This document shows, piece after piece, positions 31,619 through 36,577 of a DNA stretch of 36,577 nucleotides. Origin of the DNA: a virus; IMG/VR virus record IMGVR_UViG_3300021964_006388, positions 1-36,577 of that record. The stretch is one strand, 5' to 3'. A model generated the notes under the pieces. It searched no databases. It was given only the letters and a program-made list of their open reading frames with translations, and was not told the origin of the DNA. The position numbers were made by a program, and so were the translations under genes. How positions within the stretch are numbered: position 1 is the stretch's first letter; each line of letters begins with the position of its first letter.

Positions 31619-32509
31619 CTAGGTTGTTTTGTATTCGTGCAGATGGTTATCACGAAAATATAGCCAGTTTTCATATAGAGGCTGGAAGCTGCTGACAAAC
31701 TTGTTTGATTTTTTGCTGTTCTTCTTTGTCAGGATTATTTCAAGATTCCACGGCACGTTCAAGCCGCTGACAATCTCGTTTTGCAGTGGCACGATATGGT
31801 CAACAGCCCAAGTGTTTTTTCCGTCAAGCATATTTAGCTGGTATCGTTCTTGCTCTATTTGTTTTATAGCGTTCATATCAACCCATTTGGGAGTTGCTTG
31901 CTTCAATGCTTTTTCACGGCGTTTTGATGCGTCATATTTTGAGGCGCTAACCCTTATAGGCTTTCTTCTTGTGCCATCGAAGAAATAGTCACATTTCATT
32001 GCGTCAGATGTGTTTTTCATCATCAGCAAACGCAAACCTATCTTGGCTTTACTCTCACCCCTTGCTTTGCATATTTTTTCAACACGATTGTAATAATCGT
32101 CATCAATGTACAATTTTAATTTGTGTACGGTTTTATATAGCTGTTTATGTTTTGTCCTGACGAAAAGCAAATCGCACGGCGTTGCGTAAGTGTTGCCATA
32201 TCTGCCGACATAAATTTTCTTTGCCAAAAGTTTATAGAAAACATCTGGCTCATTACGCCCTATTTTCGTTGCTTCTGTCAGAGTGCCTCGCCTTGGCACA
32301 TATGGTATGTGTTCGCTTATTTTTGAATCTTCACGATTACCAGTGCTGTAATCGACATAATATTCGTCTGACTGAATAACAAAATTCTCAGGCAAGTTTT
32401 TTACATCGGTATCATGCTTGAATTGCATAACGATATCTTCGTGACCATCAAGGCAATCAGCCGGAACCCACTCAAAGCTCCGGCTGTTGTTTGTTGCTAA
32501 ATTATTCAC
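31619..32509 (-). CDS. HNH endonuclease
   Basis: A 296-residue product. The HNH core is near the C-terminus: WAVDHIVPLQNEIVSGLNVP then WNLEIILTKKNSKKSNKF. The remaining ~220 residues are basic, with VHKLKLYIDDDYYNRVEKIC in the centre, and probably bind DNA. It may be a free-standing homing endonuclease. It ends the leftward block of small genes and its start overlaps the previous stop as ATGA. Confidence 0.82.
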   Translation of the reverse strand: MNNLATNNSRSFEWVPADCLDGHEDIVMQFKHDTDVKNLPENFVIQSDEYYVDYSTGNREDSKISEHIPYVPRRGTLTEATKIGRNEPDVFYKLLAKKIYVGRYGNTYATPCDLLFVRTKHKQLYKTVHKLKLYIDDDYYNRVEKICKARGESKAKIGLRLLMMKNTSDAMKCDYFFDGTRRKPIRVSASKYDASKRREKALKQATPKWVDMNAIKQIEQERYQLNMLDGKNTWAVDHIVPLQNEIVSGLNVPWNLEIILTKKNSKKSNKFVSSFQPLYENWLYFRDNHLHEYKTT

Positions 32510-32739
32510 GATTGGTTTCCCTTTATTGGGTTGCAGACGACATGCGCCACAACTGGTTCATCTGATTTGTTGACTAGCTGGCCGACATATTTGCGCTCTA
32601 ACCGCCGCGCATCAGCCTCGCAAGCAGATTCTGACATGTACACCTTGCTATCAGCTTTTATCCAGCAGGGGTTCACCCTGTCGCCATTGACCGATAGCAT
32701 GATGCACATACCGACTAATGCTTCAAACATCATCATCAT
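32506..32739 (-). CDS. Small exported/membrane protein with Cys
   Basis: A 77-residue product with a hydrophobic Met-rich N-terminus (MMMMFEALVGMCIMLSVNG) and later Cys in NPCWIKAD, ESACEADARR and HVVCNP. It looks like a secreted or membrane-tethered protein. Same general build as the small genes at 22419 and 22610. Confidence 0.62.
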   Translation of the reverse strand: MMMMFEALVGMCIMLSVNGDRVNPCWIKADSKVYMSESACEADARRLERKYVGQLVNKSDEPVVAHVVCNPIKGNQS

Positions 32740-32965
32740 CCAGATGAAAATGATTATGCATTTGCCAGAAAGCCGTGCTTATGTTGCGCGGTGTTTCAGC
32801 GTTGTATAGGTCAAAGCCGTCTGACCATTCAGCGACAAAATCACGCAAAGCATCATGCGCTTTTTTGATTGCTTCACGCTGGCTTGGTGTTAGTGCGTCC
32901 ATACCAGCTTTTTCAGCTTTTACACGATTGTCGCGGTCAATTTCCCATTGTTCTTTTTTAGCCAT
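32723..32965 (-). CDS. Hypothetical protein with acidic C-terminus
   Basis: An 80-residue product: helical N-terminus (MAKKEQWEIDRDNRVKAE), LTPSQREAIKKAHDALRDFV in the middle and HLDDDDV at the end. It overlaps the next gene by 17 nt. No family recognised. Confidence 0.65.
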   Translation of the reverse strand: MAKKEQWEIDRDNRVKAEKAGMDALTPSQREAIKKAHDALRDFVAEWSDGFDLYNAETPRNISTAFWQMHNHFHLDDDDV

Positions 32966-32969
32966 TTTC

Positions 32970-33179
32970 TTAGTTCCCTTGTGTTAGTGTTTTGACGTAT
33001 TTAGTCGCGTTCTTGAGCCGTTGTTGCTCAGTGTCTGGCAGTGACTGAAACACTGCCGACATTTCGTCTTGTGCCGGGTCAACATGCTCAACCCACAAGA
33101 CAAATTCTAATGCTGACCGAATCGCTGACCGATTGTCGCCGCCGAAATGGTCATAAAATGATTTTTCATAATTGTCCAT
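32970..33179 (-). CDS. Small helical hypothetical protein
   Basis: A 69-residue helical product (ALEFVLWVEHVDPAQDEMSA, then DTEQQRLKNATKYVKTLT). It shares its first base with the stop of the gene before it. Function unknown. Confidence 0.65.
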   Translation of the reverse strand: MDNYEKSFYDHFGGDNRSAIRSALEFVLWVEHVDPAQDEMSAVFQSLPDTEQQRLKNATKYVKTLTQGN

Positions 33180-33391
33180 TACTGCACCTCTTGGCTGTCA
33201 TAGATGTCGAAATCATAGACATCAAACGCGCTATGTTGCGCGTTGGTGCCATAGCTGGCATCTGACTGATAGTCGCTGATTTGTTTCTTGAACAAATCCA
33301 TAGCTAACTGTTCAGCCGATTCAATACTATCGGCTGTTAGCGTCATGGTTTGCGCGACAACCGCTGTAACTTCTATTTCAAATTTAGGCAT
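33179..33391 (-). CDS. Small hypothetical protein (strand-helix type)
   Basis: A 70-residue product, MPKFEIEVTAVVAQTMTLTA then a helix IESAEQLAMDLFKKQISDYQ. The strand-helix pattern resembles small DpnD/PcfM-like phage proteins. ATG 33391 has GGGGA 7 nt upstream and overlaps the previous gene by 8 nt. Confidence 0.65.
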   Translation of the reverse strand: MPKFEIEVTAVVAQTMTLTADSIESAEQLAMDLFKKQISDYQSDASYGTNAQHSAFDVYDFDIYDSQEVQ

Positions 33392-33629
33392 CTGTTTGTC
33401 CCCATAGTTTGTTTTCAGCTTCAGCAATTAGGAAATTGCCATAGCGTTCTGATAGACCGAAAGCCTTTAGCGTTTCGATTGCTTCGATATAGTCGTTCAT
33501 TGAACAGCTAGTCGGAATTAGTCCGGCGGCAATCTTGACCGGGATACCAATGGCATCACGACTTAGAGTGACCGATTGAACATTTGACCGATTTTTCAAC
33601 CGATTTGCTGATGATTTTAGATTTGACAT
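33384..33629 (-). CDS. Small hypothetical protein
   Basis: An 81-residue product with a basic N-terminus (MSNLKSSANRLKNRSNVQS) and a helical C-terminal half (YIEAIETLKAFGLSERYGNF). AAGGGG precedes the ATG by 6 nt. Function unknown. Confidence 0.65.
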   Translation of the reverse strand: MSNLKSSANRLKNRSNVQSVTLSRDAIGIPVKIAAGLIPTSCSMNDYIEAIETLKAFGLSERYGNFLIAEAENKLWGQTDA

Positions 33630-33687
33630 GATAAACCCCTTTATTGTGTCAAGTTTAGATTAACGATATGCAACGCCATTGCAAGCA

Positions 33688-33843
33688 CTATTTCATCATA
33701 AAACTTGCAACGACACTGGTCGCAAACGCCGCAAACAAGGCCAGCAATCCGGCATCACTTGCGTTATGTGTTGCGGCTAGGATAAAGGCCAGCGCAACGG
33801 AAAGAATCCCCATTACGCTAGCTAGTTTTTCGCGCCTATTCAT
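33688..33843 (-). CDS. Small membrane protein, 51 residues
   Basis: Product with a basic start (MNRREKLASV) and two hydrophobic helices (GILSVALAFILAATH and GLLALFAAFATSVVASFMM). It overlaps the upstream gene by 8 nt. Size and build fit a two-helix inner-membrane protein such as a superinfection-exclusion or holin-like protein; no firm call. Confidence 0.6.
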   Translation of the reverse strand: MNRREKLASVMGILSVALAFILAATHNASDAGLLALFAAFATSVVASFMMK

Positions 33844-34054
33844 GATTTTTGGCTTTCAGCAAATCGTCTAGACGCATAGCACGTTTTGCCAATTCTTCAT
33901 TAACCGCATCACGCATTAGAATCTTTTCAATATCAGTCAATCTATCAGTCTGGAATCTGATATTGTCCATTGTTGGATTGTCTAGAATCGATTGCAAAGC
34001 ATTGTCGAAAATTTCCGGACAATATTGGTTGTCCAATGTGAATGTTTCATTCAT
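33836..34054 (-). CDS. Small helical hypothetical protein
   Basis: A 72-residue product (YCPEIFDNALQSILDNPTMD, then LTDIEKILMRDAVNEELAKR). Function unknown. It lies in the leftward block of small genes; the 100 nt upstream of it carry no gene with a clear start codon. Confidence 0.65.
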   Translation of the reverse strand: MNETFTLDNQYCPEIFDNALQSILDNPTMDNIRFQTDRLTDIEKILMRDAVNEELAKRAMRLDDLLKAKNHE

Positions 34055-34157
34055 AGCTTTAACCCTTGTTTTGTTGCGTTATTGGCTTTCACCATATGCC
34101 AGCACCACTTGACGCGATGCGGGCATAAAGTGGCGCGGATAACCCGCGCCGCCTTGT

Positions 34158-34271
34158 CTATGCTTTTCGCTTTTGCGGTATGTTTTTGAAGCCTAGTATT
34201 TTTTGCGCTTTGCGTGATACCGGCTTGATAAATTTAACGATATCACCGGATTTGTTTTTATAAACGTACAT
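34158..34271 (-). CDS. Tiny basic protein, 37 residues
   Basis: Product MYVYKNKSGDIVKFIKPVSR followed by a Lys-rich end. GGAAGAGG lies about 9 nt before the ATG and the start overlaps the upstream gene by 14 nt, which supports translation. Possibly a nucleic-acid binding peptide. Confidence 0.5.
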   Translation of the reverse strand: MYVYKNKSGDIVKFIKPVSRKAQKILGFKNIPQKRKA

Positions 34272-34443
34272 TTGTTTTTTCCTCTTCCAATGCCATTAAA
34301 ATTTGACCTTTTGCTTGCATCATTAACCCATATCTTATTAGTAGGCTTGAATCATCGGCACCTATTGATTGGTATTCGTCTAGTTCGCAATCAATAGCCA
34401 CTATCGCGGCATTTGCTGTTTCTTTTGTCATCTTGATATACAT
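34258..34443 (-). CDS. Small helical hypothetical protein
   Basis: A 61-residue product (MTKETANAAIVAIDCELDEY, then LIRYGLMMQAKGQILMALEE). AGAAAGGTAAAAC precedes ATG 34443. Function unknown. Confidence 0.62.
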   Translation of the reverse strand: MYIKMTKETANAAIVAIDCELDEYQSIGADDSSLLIRYGLMMQAKGQILMALEEEKTNVRL

Positions 34444-34458
34444 TGTTTTACCTTTCTT

Positions 34459-35226
34459 CTAATGAGTTAAAAATACCACTGGCTTTGAAGCTTGCCAGCA
34501 TAAACCGCAATCACCGCATGAATCGGCAAGGGTTGGCTCATCTTTCTTTGCAAGCTTGCCAGTCGTTTTGCTGATTTGTGTAGGGCAGATAAAAGCTTTT
34601 TTGGCTTTCAGCAAATCCGCTGCCCTATCATCATCAGCCGACAAAGCCGAAAAATCATCAGTAAATGAGCCGGAAAAACGCACCGCAAAACGGATACCGC
34701 AAGCTAGGCGCAACGATAGGATAGCTTGACCAATTGCGCGTTCTTTGTTGTCTGGTGCGTCAAATTGGTTGGCAGTGTATCCGTAAACATGCAAAGCCGG
34801 AAACATTGCCAGCCATTTTGCCCATTGCGCCACATATGACACGCTGAAAAAATCGCCTAGCACATGCAAACGCACTAAAAAGCCATTCGGATGCTTGGCT
34901 TGATAATAGGTTAAATCGGCTTCAATTTGATGAATAAGTGATTCATCAGCTTGATAGCGTGTGGCGTTCATCATGTTATTGCCGTAACAATCAGCATAAT
35001 GAATGCAAGACGCCGGACAGGTGGCGCGTTCTTCTAGCGTTAAAGTAAGAATCGGAAAGCCAGCAAGCTTGCCTTTTGTTACACGCTTGCCAAGCTTGAC
35101 GTTTGTCGAAACTTTCAAGGCGCGTTCTGATTTTGCCATACCGTCTGAAACGGATTTTACGCGCAAATCGTGATACACGGATTTGCCAGCCATTACGGCT
35201 TTTTGTGTTTTAGTCAATTGTTTCAT
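34459..35226 (-). CDS. Cys-rich GP88-like protein
   Basis: A 255-residue product, first gene of this leftward block. Cys clusters ERATCPASCIHYADCYGNNM (near 88-107) and DSCGDCGLCW near the C-terminus suggest a metal or iron-sulfur site. The whole pattern resembles the phage GP88 family, whose biochemistry is unknown to me. The RLHVLGDFFSVSYVAQWAKW stretch is also typical of that family. AAGGGG lies 8 nt before the ATG. Confidence 0.72.
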   Translation of the reverse strand: MKQLTKTQKAVMAGKSVYHDLRVKSVSDGMAKSERALKVSTNVKLGKRVTKGKLAGFPILTLTLEERATCPASCIHYADCYGNNMMNATRYQADESLIHQIEADLTYYQAKHPNGFLVRLHVLGDFFSVSYVAQWAKWLAMFPALHVYGYTANQFDAPDNKERAIGQAILSLRLACGIRFAVRFSGSFTDDFSALSADDDRAADLLKAKKAFICPTQISKTTGKLAKKDEPTLADSCGDCGLCWQASKPVVFLTH

Positions 35227-35244
35227 AGCAAAAACCCCTTGTTG

Positions 35245-35290
35245 CTATTGTCTTATTTATAAGAGTGTAAATATATAATTGACACAATGC
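35245..35290 (-). promoter_or_regulatory. Probable leftward promoter for the small-gene block
   Basis: On the minus strand a TTGTGT is followed after 17 nt by TCTTAT, with ATATATTTACA and TTATAAATAAG between and after, in a very AT-rich 45-bp stretch upstream of 35226. Exact boxes are uncertain; the placement is right for a promoter. Confidence 0.45.
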
Positions 35291-35333
35291 AAGCAAAAAC
35301 GACAAAAAACTTGCAACGAATAGCGGTTTTTTT

Positions 35334-35361
35334 GGGGTAGGGGTAAGGGTTAGGGGTAGGG
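35334..35361 (+). other. G-quadruplex motif with five G runs
   Basis: Five runs of three or four G are separated by loops TA, TAA, TTA and TA on the plus strand. Any four runs can form an intramolecular quadruplex with very short loops, similar to telomere-like DNA. It lies between divergent operons and is the only such motif I noticed in the window. Confidence 0.85.
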
Positions 35362-35540
35362 CATCATCAAGCTATCGTTATAACATTACACACGCGCAAG
35401 GTGTCTTTCATTAACCAAAATTAGGTTATCTGGCCATAATCGCGATTCTAGCGCCACTGGCTGGCTTTGATATGCCCGGCGTATGATTCCGGCAGCCTAG
35501 CCGTTGCAGGCCGTCACGCGTCAACCTAGCGCGATGGCTT

Positions 35541-35603
35541 GTTGCGATTGATAACGATTCGCAATATCAATATCTTCCCGGTTGCGATTGATAATCATTC
35601 GCA
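35541..35603. repeat. Pair of 23-bp repeats with 40-bp period
   Basis: Copies at 35541-35563 and 35581-35603 share GTTGCGATTGATAA then a variable two bases and ATTCGCA (21 of 23 identical). The first copy also contains TTGCGA and TCGCAA as inverted arms. The 40-bp period is close to four helical turns, so two bound proteins would face the same side. Confidence 0.8.
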
Positions 35604-35687
35604 GCATGTCGCATAATGTTTGGTGTGTTCATGTGCTAATACGTTAAAACACCCCCCATCGAATCTGGCCGGGGGGCGGCATAAATA

Positions 35688-35817
35688 TATAATAGTCCCT
35701 CACTCACCCCTCACACCCCCCTTTAACCCACCACCACCCAAAACGTCCCTGCCGCCAAAATTCGTTGCAACTTTTCTTGCACTGCTAAACTAAAGATGTT
35801 ATTTGGCGAATAAGGAG
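35688..35817 (+). promoter_or_regulatory. Possible rightward late promoter(s)
   Basis: A perfect TATAAT at 35688-35693 lacks a -35 match because GC-rich sequence precedes it. A second candidate is TTGCAC (35778) with TATTTG 17 nt later. Either could start the late operon transcript before terS at 35825; neither is strong. Confidence 0.35.
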
Positions 35818-35824
35818 TGTGAAT

Positions 35825-36292
35825 ATGGCGAAGAAAAGAGGCCCAGCGCCTATATCTGGAGAACAGATGGCTGCACAGAAGGATTTGTTCATTGAGCTAG
35901 TCTCTGACGGCCTGTCAGCGCGTAAGGCTTGTGCTAGTGGCAAGTTGCCTACGTTTCCGACTATCAGCAAATGGCTGCGTGATGACGGCGAGTTCCGCGA
36001 CAAGTACCGCATAGCGATGGAGCTTCGGGCGCAAAAGATTGACGATGACATTGATGAGGCCATTGAGCAGATGAAGTACGGCGAGCTAGACGCCCAGCAA
36101 GCTCGTGTGGTGATTGATACCTACAAGTGGAGAGCCGCCAAGCTGTATCCGAAGCTGTACGGCGAGAACCAGAAGGTCGAGCATGAGCATAAGGTGGTCA
36201 GCTTTGTCGATGAGTTGAAACTTGCCGCCGCGCAAATTGAGCAGCAGCGACTGGCTGATAAGACCATTGAGGGTGAGGCAGAGGAGAAGTAA
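35825..36292 (+). CDS. terS: Terminase small subunit (Sf6-like)
   Basis: A 155-residue product that recognises phage DNA for packaging. The N-terminal helix-turn-helix (LFIELVSDGLSARKACASGK, then TISKWLRDDGEFRDKYRIAM) and the following helical oligomer region fit Sf6-type small terminases; the C-terminus is acidic and Glu-rich. ATG 35825 is chosen because AAGGAG lies 7 nt upstream, while the in-frame GTG at 35819 lies too close to it. The stop shares a base with the next ATG (TAATG). Confidence 0.88.
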   Translation: MAKKRGPAPISGEQMAAQKDLFIELVSDGLSARKACASGKLPTFPTISKWLRDDGEFRDKYRIAMELRAQKIDDDIDEAIEQMKYGELDAQQARVVIDTYKWRAAKLYPKLYGENQKVEHEHKVVSFVDELKLAAAQIEQQRLADKTIEGEAEEK

Positions 36293-36577
36293 TGCCATTT
36301 GTAGCGCCTGTTCAACAGCAAACAAATGACCCTGATGAGATGTACGCAGAGGTCAAACGCCTCGTAGATGCTGAGAAATATCAGGAAGCTGGCGTTTTAT
36401 GTAACAAGATACTTGATATTCAGCCGCATCCTATCGTGGCAAATATGCTTGGTTACTGCCTTTATAAGCTGAACAAGGAAGATTATGCAGAGCGTGTCTG
36501 GCGCGGTGCGTTGGAACTTGACCCGAAGTCTGTGCCTGTACTGGCAAATCTTGGTAATTTGCTACGAGAGCGAGATC
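36292..36577 (+). CDS. TPR-repeat glycosyltransferase, 5' part (continues at position 1)
   Basis: Start of the gene cut by the window edge. It begins MPFVAPVQQQTNDPDEMYAE and enters the first TPR-like helices (GVLCNKILDIQPHPIVANML, GYCLYKLNKEDY). From 36447 the frame repeats codons found at the start of the window, so the full gene is 36292-36446 joined to 1-1189 (about 447 residues). The last five bases, AGATC, break the true frame sequence. Confidence 0.85.
   Translation, partial: MPFVAPVQQQTNDPDEMYAEVKRLVDAEKYQEAGVLCNKILDIQPHPIVANMLGYCLYKLNKEDYAERVWRGALELDPKSVPVLANLGNLLRERD
36447..36572. repeat. Terminal direct repeat, copy 2 (circular join)
   Basis: Exact copy of 1-126. The five bases after it (AGATC, 36573-36577) do not match position 127 onward and equal the first five bases of the common Illumina adapter, so they are most likely a sequencing leftover. 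Confidence 0.93.

Larger units (their letters stand above)
35227..35824. promoter_or_regulatory. Large non-coding region between divergent operons
   Basis: This 598-bp stretch has no convincing gene. It holds an AT-rich leftward promoter zone, a G-quadruplex motif, a pair of 23-bp repeats, a C6/G6 inverted pair next to a TATAAT box, a pyrimidine-rich stretch and the ribosome site of the small terminase gene. Being beside terS, it is the natural place for a packaging (pac/cos) or control site. Confidence 0.7.

Noticed and set aside
34055-34157. Open minus-strand frame ending in an ATGA overlap before the gene at 34054
   Set aside because: There is no ATG, GTG or TTG start with a ribosome site; the only in-frame ATG would give about a dozen residues.
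35541-35603. CRISPR array
   Set aside because: Only two repeats, a 17-bp spacer, and no cas genes; the pair fits protein-binding sites better.
35400-35700. tRNA gene or phage attachment site in the non-coding region
   Set aside because: I found no cloverleaf with a GTTCGAATC-like arm, and no integrase gene is visible to use an attachment site.

Overview
The window is best read as the complete genome of a tailed double-stranded DNA phage, assembled as a circle and opened inside a gene. The first 126 bases recur at 36447-36572, so the unit is about 36,446 bp and one gene (36292 through the end, continuing at 1-1189) spans the artificial join. A Sf6/P22-type small terminase and portal, an SU10-family (DUF5309) capsid protein with its adaptor, a P22 gp10-like tail protein and Ala/Gly-rich ejection-type proteins, with no tape measure, sheath or major tail tube, point to a short-tailed (podovirus-like) virion. 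I see no DNA polymerase, RNA polymerase or integrase, so host polymerases are probably used. Many small proteins resemble families common in phages of marine bacteria; a marine alphaproteobacterial host is only an inference.

Four transcription blocks are visible. (1) The rightward late block runs from the small terminase (35825) across the join to 23447. It holds a TPR-glycosyltransferase, large terminase, FkbM methyltransferase, a chain of tiny basic genes, portal, scaffold, capsid, adaptor, tail proteins, three ejection-type proteins, two tail fibres that share an N-terminal anchor, and small membrane proteins; it ends at a strong terminator. (2) A leftward block (28227 down to 23444) begins with a lambda-type exonuclease, a Sak3-like annealing protein and an SSB-like protein, continues through a free-standing DnaA domain IV protein, DUF3310 and a nuclease, and finishes with lysozyme and holins. 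(3) A rightward early block (28561-31558) has a Cro-like regulator, a resolvase-like nuclease, an adenine methyltransferase, a second nuclease-like protein, two coiled-coil proteins and an O/DnaT-like replication initiator that carries iteron-like repeats in its own coding sequence. (4) A leftward block of small genes (35226 down to 31619) starts with a Cys-rich GP88-like protein and ends with an HNH endonuclease.

Blocks 2 and 3 diverge from a 333-bp switch region (28228-28560), and blocks 4 and 1 diverge from a 598-bp non-coding region (35227-35824) that holds a G-quadruplex motif and a pair of 23-bp repeats. The most interesting points are the candidate replication origin inside the initiator gene, the glycosyltransferase and FkbM genes embedded in the packaging operon, the chain of about ten tiny basic genes linked by stop-start overlaps, the lone DnaA DNA-binding domain, and lysis genes placed in the leftward recombination operon instead of the late operon.
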